From: Thalassotalea euphylliae
GTDB taxonomy: Bacteria > Pseudomonadota > Gammaproteobacteria > Enterobacterales > Alteromonadaceae
Reading direction: 5' to 3'
Assembly: GCF_003390335.1 (NCBI RefSeq)
Contig: NZ_QUOU01000001.1
Location: forward strand, 248,001 to 312,000
Length of the DNA stretch: 64,000 nt
A program made the translations under genes and the position numbers. Each line of letters opens with the position of its first letter. Position 1 is the first letter of the stretch. The notes beneath the pieces are model-generated. The model had not been told where the DNA came from, made no database searches, and saw only the letters and a program-made list of their open reading frames with translations. Positions 27,494 to 34,997 of this stretch are shown piece after piece.

Positions 27494-27558
27494 ATTCAAA
27501 CTTCCTTAGCTGAGACAAAGCGAGTTCACCAAGAGATTCGCTTGTTTGAAATTATTGT

Positions 27559-27590
27559 AAACACCTAAACGTCTAGACGTCTATATTTTT
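27559..27590. promoter_or_regulatory. Tandem MetJ boxes upstream of metR
   Basis: Adjacent octamers follow the met-box consensus AGACGTCT: AAACACCT (5 of 8), AAACGTCT (7 of 8), AGACGTCT (8 of 8) and ATATTTTT (4 of 8). Two or more adjoining boxes bind MetJ with S-adenosylmethionine. This predicts MetJ repression of metR, as in enterics. Confidence 0.85.
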
Positions 27591-27845
27591 TTTATAGAAG
27601 TTATCACTTTCAGCAAGTTATTGGCTAACAAAAGTTGTTAGCCGACTGGGAAATACGTGAGGAGAAAAGCCATAAGCTTGGCTTATGCCTTAATCCTCTA
27701 ATCAAGCCATACTTTACCTAGACGCTTTACAAAGATGCCTACCTGCTCAGCTCTATGAGTATTTAGTTAATTACTTATTGAGCAACTCAGATACTGGGAA
27801 ACCATGTTACTAGGAGACTAAGTCACTGACATTCTGAATTATGCA
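27591..27845. other. Intergenic region with hairpins
   Basis: About 255 bases without a supported gene. GGCTAAC-AAAAGTT-GTTAGCC forms a hairpin around 27622-27642, and GAGGA (27659-27663) pairs with TCCTC (27694-27698) around an inner stem CATAAGC/GCTTATG. ACTGGGAAA occurs twice (about 27645 and 27792). I found no match to a known riboswitch. Confidence 0.45.
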
Positions 27846-28268
27846 CTAAGTCTGATTATTGTTTCTTTCGCTGGGTACATCGCTAAAGTACTCGATAAAT
27901 TCCACCTCATAACCTGTAGGGTCAACAAAATACGCGTTTTGTCGGTGAGGGTTTGGAGTGCCGTAGGTATCGACAGGAAATCCCGCTTTGGTTAATCGTT
28001 CAATAACAGCATTGAGGTTTTGCACAACGTAGCCAAAGTGAGCTAGCCCAACTTGGTGCTGCTTGTTGTCCCTGAGTGTTCCTTCGCCGTGATCACTTAA
28101 TGCAAGGTATTGATAGTCATCACCAAAATGTAACCAGTTACGAGGTTTTCCATACCATTCGCCACTCCCTTCACAACGCACACGCCAGTGCGGAAAAGCT
28201 GCTTGATAAAAGATCAAGCTGGCAGGAATGTCTTTAACCACTATATTTACATGTTCTAAGTACAGCAT
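27846..28268 (-). CDS. VOC-family (glyoxalase/bleomycin-resistance fold) protein
   Basis: A 140-residue vicinal-oxygen-chelate protein. It shows the paired beta-alpha-beta-beta-beta halves: LEHVNIVVKDIPASLIFYQ at the N-terminus and LAHFGYVVQNLNAVIERL in the second half, ending in the metal-ligand region NAYFVDPTGYEVEFIEYF. The substrate cannot be read from sequence. It lies 53 bases downstream of the 41-codon ORF on the same strand, so it may be part of the SoxR-controlled transcript; that is inference. Confidence 0.82.
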   Translation of the reverse strand: MLYLEHVNIVVKDIPASLIFYQAAFPHWRVRCEGSGEWYGKPRNWLHFGDDYQYLALSDHGEGTLRDNKQHQVGLAHFGYVVQNLNAVIERLTKAGFPVDTYGTPNPHRQNAYFVDPTGYEVEFIEYFSDVPSERNNNQT

Positions 28269-28321
28269 GATGCCCCCTATTTTTTGAAATACTTGGTTTT
28301 AAACACGTTGCTTGAAATACG

Positions 28322-28447
28322 CTACTTTAAGCGCATTGTATGGCTTAATAGTTTTGCCAACTGGTTAATGAATTCACTTTGCTTTTGCTCAGTACGTGGT
28401 TGGACTGGCGCACTCTTTACCTTTGATTTCTCTGCTTGAGCTTGCAT
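28322..28447 (-). CDS. Small ORF (41 residues) under a predicted SoxR promoter
   Basis: A 41-codon frame from ATG at 28447 to TAG at 28322. AAGGAG (28455-28460, minus strand) lies seven bases before the ATG, an excellent ribosome-binding site. The product is hydrophilic, rich in Gln, Lys and Ser at the N-terminus (MQAQAEKSKVKSAP), and ends in a short amphipathic helix-like segment (FINQLAKLLSHTMRLK). I recognise no family. The promoter directly upstream carries a SoxR operator, so expression is expected under redox-cycling stress. It could be a small membrane- or partner-binding protein, or the leader gene of the VOC gene downstream. Confidence 0.65.
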   Translation of the reverse strand: MQAQAEKSKVKSAPVQPRTEQKQSEFINQLAKLLSHTMRLK

Positions 28448-28477
28448 CGGGCAACTCCTTGTGATTGATTTCTCATT

Positions 28478-28508
28478 ATGCTAAAACCTCAACTTAACTT
28501 GAGGTAAA
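28478..28508 (-). promoter_or_regulatory. SoxR-type promoter and operator
   Basis: CCTCAACTTAACTTGAGG (28487-28504) matches 17 of 18 bases of the E. coli soxS operator. On the minus strand it sits between TTTACC (28503-28508) and TAGCAT (28478-28483) with a 19-base spacer, the overlong spacing that MerR-family activators such as SoxR correct. The start site would be about 24 bases before the 41-codon ORF. Confidence 0.85.
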
Positions 28509-28619
28509 GAGCTTTTTTCATTAGTTTGGTTGAAGGCAAAGAAAGTTACTGGCGAAAAAAGCCTGTTAGTGATCGAGATTGAGAGAAGGGTTGCTAACCC
28601 TAAAATGGAGGTGGGATAA

Positions 28620-29090
28620 ATGTTGGAAGAAGCGAATTGGAGTGTTGGTCGCGTGGCCAAACGCTGCGGTGTAAAAGTGTCGACCTTGCACTACTATGAG
28701 CAACAAGGGTTGATCAGAAGTTGGCGTAACAATGGTAATCAACGTCGCTACAAAGCGGATGTCTTGAGGCGAATTTCCGTGATTAAGGCGGCGCAAAAAA
28801 TGGGGATCAGTTTAGCCGATATTAAATCGGCATTTGCCAGCTTACCCAATAACCGCACACCGACTAAAGAAGATTGGAATCAACTGGCCGCTAGCTGGCA
28901 AGCGCAGCTGAACGCGCGGATTCACTACTTAGAAACGTTACGTGATTCGCTTTCAGGTTGTATTGGCTGCGGCTGCTTATCGTTAAAAACGTGTCCTATA
29001 TACAACCCAGAGGACAGGTTAGGCGCAGAGGGAGAAGGCGCGGTTATTATTGAGCGTCAAGCGGCGCTAAAAGGGGACAAGCAAGTATAA
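28620..29090 (+). CDS. soxR: Redox-sensing transcriptional activator SoxR
   Basis: SoxR is a MerR-family dimer that senses redox-cycling compounds through a [2Fe-2S] cluster. The 156 residues include the winged helix (SVGRVAKRCGVKVSTLHYYEQQGLI) and the four cluster cysteines C114, C117, C119 and C125 in CIGCGCLSLKTC. GGAGGTGGG before the ATG is a strong ribosome-binding site. It is divergent from the 41-codon ORF and VOC gene, whose promoter carries the SoxR operator. No soxS is present here, as is usual outside the enterics. An ISL3 element inserted five bases after its stop, moving it away from the terminator. Confidence 0.97.
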   Translation: MLEEANWSVGRVAKRCGVKVSTLHYYEQQGLIRSWRNNGNQRRYKADVLRRISVIKAAQKMGISLADIKSAFASLPNNRTPTKEDWNQLAASWQAQLNARIHYLETLRDSLSGCIGCGCLSLKTCPIYNPEDRLGAEGEGAVIIERQAALKGDKQV

Positions 29091-29095
29091 AAAAA
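29088..29095. repeat. Left target-site duplication of the ISL3 element
   Basis: TAAAAAAA, identical to 30388-30395, on the outer side of the left terminal repeat. The 8-base length is that of ISL3-family insertions. Confidence 0.85.
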
Positions 29096-30387
29096 GGTTC
29101 TTCGCATATTAGCGGGACTAGAAATGAAAACGGTAGTAAAGGTAATGTTTAGTTCGCCAAAACAAAAACAACACCCAAACTACCGTTTCTATGTCAGAGC
29201 TTACTTTTCTTGCCCAGTTTTGGGAAGGGTTTCATGTCACAAATATTGAAACCAATCCTACATCCATTCACTTCACGTTAGAGCCTAACAGCTCAGGTCG
29301 ATGCCGTTGTGGTCAATTAACTAACAGTATTCACGATTCGTCTTGGCGTAATATCCAAGATGCTACGATGCTGGGTCGTAAGGTGAGCTTAGCTGTTAAG
29401 ACACGGCGAATTGTCTGCCCAAACTGCGGTGTTGTTACGGAATCAATTCGTTGGCTAGAGCCATTCGCCCGGATAACCAAACGACTTCAAAGTTACGTCG
29501 AAGGGTTATTGCCAATCCTACCTATCAAGCATATCTCAGAGGTGACAGGACTTCATTGGCATACCATCAAACAAATTGATAAAGCGCGGCTTGCACAACA
29601 AGTTAAAGCGCCGAATTGGTCGCGCGTAAAACGCTTAGTCATGGACGAATTTGCCCTGTTTAAAGGTCATCGATACGCCACAGTCATCGCAGACGCGGAC
29701 ACTTACCAAGTGCTCTGGATTGGCGTTGGTAGAGCAAGGCAGCATATTCGCCCGTTCTTTGAGTCACTTGGTGAGCATTGCCAGCAAATTGAAGCTGTTG
29801 CAATGGACATGAACACGGCCTTCGACTTGGAAGTTAAGCAACACTGCCCACAGGCTCGCATCGTTTACGACCTTTTTCATGTCGTGGCTAAATACGGTCG
29901 CGAGGTTGTTGATCGCGTTCGCGTTGACCAAGCCAACCAGCTCAAGCATGACAAGCAGGCCAGGCGTTGGGTTAAACGCTCTCGTTGGGTTTTACTTAAG
30001 AACCGAGATAACTTAAATACTCATCAGCAAGGATACCTAGATGAACTGCTCAGCATGAACCGAGACTTAATGGTGGTGTATCTATTAGGTGAGCAACTCA
30101 AAGAACTTTGGTATTGCGAGGATGAAGAGCAAGCCAAAAATCTCTGGCAATGCTGGTGGCAACAAGTCATTGAAAGTGGCATTAAACCATTGATTGCCTT
30201 TGCTCAAAGGCTCAAACCATACCTGCATGGCATCACTTCTTCAGCAATCTATCGGATGAACACATGTACCTTGGAAGGCATGAACAATAAAATCAAACTG
30301 ATTAAGCGAATGGCGTATGGATACCGAGATATAGAATATTTCTTTTTAAAGATAAAAGCAGCTTTCCCCGGAAAGCCGCGATGAACC
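29096..30387 (+). mobile_element. Complete ISL3-family insertion sequence
   Basis: The 1292-base element begins GGTTCTTCGC and ends with the inverse of GGTTCATCGC; the imperfect terminal repeats extend about 26 bases, with GGGA and AG matches further in. The GGTTCTTCG-type end is characteristic of ISL3. It carries one intact transposase and is flanked by a perfect 8-base target duplication, so the insertion looks recent and possibly still mobile. Confidence 0.9.
29191..30384 (+). CDS. ISL3-family transposase
   Basis: A 397-residue transposase with an N-terminal zinc ribbon (C38 and C40, then C76 and C79), a helix-turn-helix region (PIKHISEVTGLHWHTIKQIDKAR), and a DDE catalytic domain: aspartates in MDEFALFKGHR and VAMDMNTAF, glutamate in TLEGMNNKIKL. 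The length is near normal for ISL3 and there is no frameshift. The gene fills most of the element and ends inside the right terminal repeat. Confidence 0.93.
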   Translation: MSELTFLAQFWEGFHVTNIETNPTSIHFTLEPNSSGRCRCGQLTNSIHDSSWRNIQDATMLGRKVSLAVKTRRIVCPNCGVVTESIRWLEPFARITKRLQSYVEGLLPILPIKHISEVTGLHWHTIKQIDKARLAQQVKAPNWSRVKRLVMDEFALFKGHRYATVIADADTYQVLWIGVGRARQHIRPFFESLGEHCQQIEAVAMDMNTAFDLEVKQHCPQARIVYDLFHVVAKYGREVVDRVRVDQANQLKHDKQARRWVKRSRWVLLKNRDNLNTHQQGYLDELLSMNRDLMVVYLLGEQLKELWYCEDEEQAKNLWQCWWQQVIESGIKPLIAFAQRLKPYLHGITSSAIYRMNTCTLEGMNNKIKLIKRMAYGYRDIEYFFLKIKAAFPGKPR

Positions 30388-30395
30388 TAAAAAAA
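30388..30395. repeat. Right target-site duplication of the ISL3 element
   Basis: TAAAAAAA, identical to 29088-29095. It overlaps the A-tract of the terminator hairpin that follows. Confidence 0.85.
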
Positions 30396-30415
30396 GCCCC
30401 TCGAAAGGAGCTTTT
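30391..30415. terminator. Terminator between the ISL3 element and cheX
   Basis: AAAAGC and CCT pair with AGG and GCTTTT around a CGAA tetraloop with one C/A mismatch. A and T tracts on either side allow use on both strands. It serves the minus-strand cheX now, and presumably served soxR before the IS inserted. Confidence 0.75.
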
Positions 30416-30441
30416 GGTTACTTTTACGCGTGAGCGCCGAC

Positions 30442-30903
30442 CTAGTCGAAGCTGAACTCAATAAAGGCTTTACCGTGCTCTGAGCTCAATGGAATAATCA
30501 CCACAGGGCCTTCTGCTTTGTGATTAATTGTGTGGTCTTTACCCGAAACGACCATCGGCGTTGCCATATCAAATTCGAAGCCTTTTTCGCTTAACATACG
30601 CTTGGCACCACCGGTTACCATGTTAGTGATTTCACCAACAAGGTCAGTGATTTCTTCGTTAACTTCATCTGGGCCTTCACCAACCATATTTTTCATAGTG
30701 GCAATGGCGAGCGATGCTTCGAATGTAATAGATAGTGAACCTTTAGCTTGGTCACTCACCATACCAATTAAACCAGAGACGTCACCTTTGGCGACTTCAC
30801 CCTGTTTTAGCTTTGGCTTTTCCGGTGTTAACTCCATCATTGCCATTGTAGACATTACGTTCAACATGGAAGATAAGAAAGGGTTAATAAACTCTACATT
30901 CAT
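30442..30903 (-). CDS. cheX: CheX-like chemotaxis phosphatase
   Basis: A 153-residue protein of the CheC/CheX/FliY group, which dephosphorylates CheY-P. The signature EITDLVGEITNMVTGGAKRML contains the E-x2-N catalytic pair (Glu-Ile-Thr-Asn). A single such motif and the size fit CheX rather than CheC. There is no chemotaxis operon nearby; a chemoreceptor gene lies about 15 kb away. In some marine genera such stand-alone proteins act on regulators other than CheY. Confidence 0.85.
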   Translation of the reverse strand: MNVEFINPFLSSMLNVMSTMAMMELTPEKPKLKQGEVAKGDVSGLIGMVSDQAKGSLSITFEASLAIATMKNMVGEGPDEVNEEITDLVGEITNMVTGGAKRMLSEKGFEFDMATPMVVSGKDHTINHKAEGPVVIIPLSSEHGKAFIEFSFD

Positions 30904-30977
30904 GGAAATTACCGGGCCTTTTGGTTGCTCAAGTACATAATCTGGCAGCTAATTTAGCATAAATTTAAGACTGGGCA

Positions 30978-31535
30978 CTAGTTATTGTTAGTAATTGTCG
31001 CAATACGTTGCGATTTATTGAAAGTTAGGCTGATTTTTGTTTCGCCACTAACAAAGTTTACTGTATTGATTTGCTTAGGGTAAGTATCAACTAGTAGCTC
31101 ATTTTTTACGACGAGTGGTGTTGCAAAACGATTGGCACTCGCTTCTTGATAAACCACAATTTTATCGCGTACGATCTCTAGGCCAATCCAGTTAACGTCC
31201 AGTGCCCTTTGACCACTTGTTAATATGAACCTTTGCTCAACATATGCTTTGATCAAGGCATCATAGTTTGGATGCTCAGGATTAAAGGCAATGTTGTGTT
31301 GCTGTGCAATGGTGTTTTCAATGTCGTGGGCAGTAAGCTGATGAATAATTTCGAAGCTATCACTGACCTGATTGTGATTAATCTCTGTGATGGCAAAGAA
31401 ATACTTGTGAGCTGCAGCCGAAGCTGCAACTCCCATCATCAAGGTGGCACTAAGCCACAGGATGACGCTACGCCAGAGTGGTTTATCTCGTAGCGTTGTC
31501 ATCTTGCTTTTCTTCATCACTTGTTGATTTTTCAT
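30978..31535 (-). CDS. DUF6702 family exported protein
   Basis: The product is up to 185 residues, with a signal peptide (LWRSVILWLSATLMMGVAASAAA) ending just before HKYFFAITEINHNQVSDSFEI. This start matches the DUF6702 pattern (H-K-x-F, then T-E-I), a family of small exported proteins found next to metallopeptidases. The start is uncertain: ATGs at 31535, 31517 and 31502 are possible, and all overlap the end of the M1 peptidase gene (stop at 31483). The overlap suggests translational coupling with the peptidase. Function unknown. Confidence 0.72.
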   Translation of the reverse strand: MKNQQVMKKSKMTTLRDKPLWRSVILWLSATLMMGVAASAAAHKYFFAITEINHNQVSDSFEIIHQLTAHDIENTIAQQHNIAFNPEHPNYDALIKAYVEQRFILTSGQRALDVNWIGLEIVRDKIVVYQEASANRFATPLVVKNELLVDTYPKQINTVNFVSGETKISLTFNKSQRIATITNNN

Positions 31536-33849
31536 CTACTGGCTTTAATTCTTCATTATAGCCGCGCATCATGTCTTTTTTCTTGCGTTTGAATAGCTCA
31601 AAGCGCGATTGAATTGGGCGAGCTGGCCAGTAGTTATTGTTAACGTCGACATCGGCTGTTTCCCAGTTAGGGTCAATGGCGATCGCTTTGATTTCTTTAT
31701 CGCGAATCAACAGTTTTGATACCTTTTTCGGTGTTCTACGCCAGATTTCAGCTGGAATGCGCACTTGCTCTGTGCTGTCGTCGGCGTAGGTAATGTCGAG
31801 AATAATCGGCATGACCAAGCCGCCTTTGTTGGCAAAGTCGATAATGTAGAATTTACTGTCGTTTGCTAATAGGTCTTTTTCCCATTGCTCAAGTTTACTG
31901 TAGCTACTGTTGTATTTGTTACGAGCCGCATTGGTTGCAGTGAACTTGTCGTGCTCGTTATAAAAGTCTAATAGCTCAGGCTTGTCGTGAGTACGGCGCC
32001 AGTTACCTTCATTTAACACGTCACTAATAAAGGTCGGCTGTTCGTTGTAACGTGCGCGCTCCCATGCTTCTTCAATGTCTGGGTTTTGGCTGTTCGGGCG
32101 GTACAGATAAACATTTTCAATGGCAATGTCTACGTGGTCTGTAGTGTAGAACCAACCGCGCCAGAACCAGTCAAGGTCGATACCAGACGCGTCTTCCATG
32201 GTGCGGAAGAAGTCAGCCGGTGTCGGACGTTTGAATTTCCAACGCTGTGCGTATTCACGGAAAGCGAAGTCGAATAACTCACGACCCATAATGGTTTCAC
32301 GTAAGATGTTAAGTGCAACCGCTGGCTTACCGTAGGCATTATTACCAAACTGTAAAATTGACTCTGAGTTGGTCATGATTGGCACTTGGTTGCTACTTTT
32401 CATATAGCTGATCATGCCAGCCGCATGGCCGCGACGCGATGGGTAGTTCTCTTCCCAAGCTTGTTCGGTCACGAACTGCAAGAAAGTGTTTAAGCCTTCA
32501 TCCATCCATGTCCACTGGCGCTCGTCAGAGTTAACGATCATTGGGAAGTAGTTGTGACCCACTTCGTGAATGATAACGCCGATCAGACCGTACTTAGTGC
32601 GACGAGAATACGTTTTTTCACCTGTCTCTTCATTTAGGGTTGGGCGCGGGCCGTTGAAGGTGATCATCGGGTATTCCATGCCACCCACTGGACCATTTAC
32701 CGAAATAGAAACCGGGTAAGGGTACGCGAAGGTGTACTTGTTGTATTGCTCCATGGTGTGGATGATCGCTTCCGTTGAGTAGCGCTCCCACAGTGGGTTA
32801 CCTTCGTTCGGGTAGTAAGACATCGCCATAGTGTCTGTACCGCCTTCTTTGTAGCCTTGCGCGTCCCAAATGAACTTACGGCTTGATGCCCAAGCAAAGT
32901 CACGCACGTTGTCGGCTTTAAAATGCCACGTTTTCGTTTTGTTCGAACGCGACTGTTCGTTTGCCAGTGCTTCTTCAGGGGTAATAATAAGTACTGGTTT
33001 TTTCGCTGTTTCGGCCTCGGCTAAGCGCTCGCGTTGAGTTGCAGTTAGCACTTTTTTCGGGTTTTGCAGGACACCCGTTGCGGCAACAACATGATCAGCA
33101 GGTACGGTAATTTTTACGTCGTAGTCACCAAACTCTAAGGTAAATTCACCATTACCCAAGAATTGCTTGTTTTGCCAACCCATTACGTCGTAGTAAGCCG
33201 CCGCACGCGGGAACCATTGCGCTAACTCGTACAAGTAGTTGTCGTCTTTTTTAAAGTATTCCCAACCTGAACGACCGCCAAGTACTTTTTGTTCGTGTAA
33301 TTGGTAATTCCAGTCGATGTTGATCTCGACACTTTTACCTGGTTTTAGTGGCTTAGCTAAATCAATGCGCATCATAGTGCCATTGATAATGTGCTTCATT
33401 GGCTTATCACTACTGTCGGTAACTTTTGTGATTTCGTAGCCACCGTCGAACGCGTCAGTTTCAACAAGGGTGCGTAAACCTTTATAGGTGATCTTCTTTT
33501 TCGGTGCCTTGTTGGCAAGTTTGTAGTCAGAGTCGCGCTGCATGCGATTCTGATCTAATTGAATCCACACATAGCGCAAAGTATCAGGTGAGTTATTGGT
33601 ATAATCTAACGTTTCTGAACCCGTTAAACGCTGCGTTTCATCGTCGAGTTTGATGTTAATTTCATAATCAACTTCTTGTTGCCAGTATTGGTGGCCTGGT
33701 GCACCTGAAGCGGTGCGATAAGTGTTAGGTGTTGGTAATAGCTCGTCTAGTTGACGAAACTTGTCGTCGAATGGTGCGCCTTTGGCAGCGGCAGCGCCTG
33801 AAAATGCGACGGTCAAGCACACGATGGCGCTTTGCACGAATTGTTTCAT
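31483..33849 (-). CDS. Exported M1-family metallopeptidase
   Basis: A 788-residue zinc peptidase with a signal peptide (cleavage near AAAAKG). The M1 signature is complete: HEVGH at 428-432 and the third zinc ligand Glu451 (H-E-x2-H-x18-E). The substrate-recognition loop GGMEYP (389-394) takes the place of GAMEN. The C-terminal tail is charged and disordered. Enzymes of this type cut N-terminal residues from peptides in the periplasm or outside the cell. The start has GGAAG just upstream. The downstream DUF6702 gene overlaps its end. Confidence 0.92.
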   Translation of the reverse strand: MKQFVQSAIVCLTVAFSGAAAAKGAPFDDKFRQLDELLPTPNTYRTASGAPGHQYWQQEVDYEINIKLDDETQRLTGSETLDYTNNSPDTLRYVWIQLDQNRMQRDSDYKLANKAPKKKITYKGLRTLVETDAFDGGYEITKVTDSSDKPMKHIINGTMMRIDLAKPLKPGKSVEINIDWNYQLHEQKVLGGRSGWEYFKKDDNYLYELAQWFPRAAAYYDVMGWQNKQFLGNGEFTLEFGDYDVKITVPADHVVAATGVLQNPKKVLTATQRERLAEAETAKKPVLIITPEEALANEQSRSNKTKTWHFKADNVRDFAWASSRKFIWDAQGYKEGGTDTMAMSYYPNEGNPLWERYSTEAIIHTMEQYNKYTFAYPYPVSISVNGPVGGMEYPMITFNGPRPTLNEETGEKTYSRRTKYGLIGVIIHEVGHNYFPMIVNSDERQWTWMDEGLNTFLQFVTEQAWEENYPSRRGHAAGMISYMKSSNQVPIMTNSESILQFGNNAYGKPAVALNILRETIMGRELFDFAFREYAQRWKFKRPTPADFFRTMEDASGIDLDWFWRGWFYTTDHVDIAIENVYLYRPNSQNPDIEEAWERARYNEQPTFISDVLNEGNWRRTHDKPELLDFYNEHDKFTATNAARNKYNSSYSKLEQWEKDLLANDSKFYIIDFANKGGLVMPIILDITYADDSTEQVRIPAEIWRRTPKKVSKLLIRDKEIKAIAIDPNWETADVDVNNNYWPARPIQSRFELFKRKKKDMMRGYNEELKPVDEKSTSDEEKQDDNATR

Positions 33850-34050
33850 AGAACTTCCAGCGGGTTGTTGTGAATATGGGTTTACAAGAATTTTTTACGC
33901 TGGGTTTTATATCACAGAAACATTTATTTACGAATAGCAATATTCTGTAATTGCGGCTAGTAACCTAAGAATTAGGATAAATGGCTGGTTGTTATATTGT
34001 AACGGTTTTCGTGAGTGTGGCTAAATATCATTAGCCTGTCGAAAATTGGC

Positions 34051-34485
34051 TTAATGACACCTTTGGCAGCGGCCATGAGCTTCAACAATTTGGTGGCTAA
34101 TAGTAAAGCCACTTGCGTCAGCCATTGCCCGTAGTGCCAGATCTAAGTTGCTAGATTGGATCTCTTCGACATGGCCGCATTCATCGCAAATCAGCAATTG
34201 AACGGGGTGATTACAGTCACTGATATGATGGCACATCACAAAGGCATTGATGGATTCAATTTTGTGAACAAAACCTTGTTTACTTAAAAAGTCTAACGCG
34301 CGATAAATCGTTGCTGGCTTGGCACTTTCGTCTGTCTTTTGCAGCTGTGCCAGCAGGTCATAGGCGCCAACCGCACCGTCGTGTTGCGCTAACAATTTCA
34401 ATACGTCAGCTCGCGCTCGCGTTAAACGTGCGCCGCGCTTTTCACACACTTGCTGTGCTTGGGAGATTAAATCGTCTAAATTCAT
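34051..34485 (-). CDS. zur: Fur-family zinc uptake regulator
   Basis: A 144-residue Fur-family repressor. The winged helix (TRARADVLKLLAQHDGAVGAYDLLAQL and PATIYRALDFLSKQGFVHKIE) is followed by a dimerisation domain with two C-x2-C zinc sites (CDEC and the C-terminal CQRC). The short length, HHISDCNHPVQLLICDECGHVEE and the C-terminal CxxC favour Zur over Fur. Zur represses zinc importers when zinc is plentiful. No target operon was recognised next to it, and no Zur box was identified. Confidence 0.87.
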   Translation of the reverse strand: MNLDDLISQAQQVCEKRGARLTRARADVLKLLAQHDGAVGAYDLLAQLQKTDESAKPATIYRALDFLSKQGFVHKIESINAFVMCHHISDCNHPVQLLICDECGHVEEIQSSNLDLALRAMADASGFTISHQIVEAHGRCQRCH

Positions 34486-34640
34486 GTTGTTAGTTTAACG
34501 GTAAGCGGTGACTTATGTTCGCCAGTCTACCATAGGGATTAGCTCGTGAAAATTGTCTTATCCTAATATCACCGCGTAGTGAGCCTGCTTTGCGGTGAGT
34601 GCGTACTAAAGCTTTACCAACACCACGTGAGGACACTGAG

Positions 34641-34889
34641 ATGGATTTACTGATCAAGTCACTTGAAGGTAATACCTATCTTGCAGAGCAGCGAGATGGC
34701 AGTCGTAGTCACCTAGTCTTAGATAAACACAACAAGCCGCTGCGCTTTCAAAGTATTAGTAGCATGCGCGAGCACTTCAGCGATCAAGATTTTGAGCAGG
34801 TATGGCTAGAGCATGAGAACGCTTACGACGAAATGTGTGGTATGCAAGCACCTGCAGAGCCACTTTTGATGCCTTTGCGTTGGAAGTGA
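34641..34889 (+). CDS. Small conserved protein, DUF6482-like
   Basis: An 82-residue acidic protein with no membrane segment or signal peptide. ATG at 34641 is used because GAGG lies about eight bases upstream; a GTG at 34599 lacks a site. The pattern MDLLIKSLEGNTYLAEQRDGS resembles the DUF6482 group seen in Alteromonadales, but I hold this match loosely. It is divergent from zur, with about 150 bases between them. Function unknown. Confidence 0.6.
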   Translation: MDLLIKSLEGNTYLAEQRDGSRSHLVLDKHNKPLRFQSISSMREHFSDQDFEQVWLEHENAYDEMCGMQAPAEPLLMPLRWK

Positions 34890-34997
34890 ATGCAATAAAT
34901 AAGCAGAGCGCAATATCAACAGCTAGTTAGACAAAGCGTTTAAAACAAAAAGACTGCGATGGCTGCCTACTATGTTGATAACGCTTTTGCGCTTATT

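Noticed and set aside
27624..27800. Possible cobalamin or other riboswitch between metR and the VOC gene
   Set aside because: The hairpins are present, but the conserved cobalamin-riboswitch core does not occur, and the strand relative to metR is unclear.
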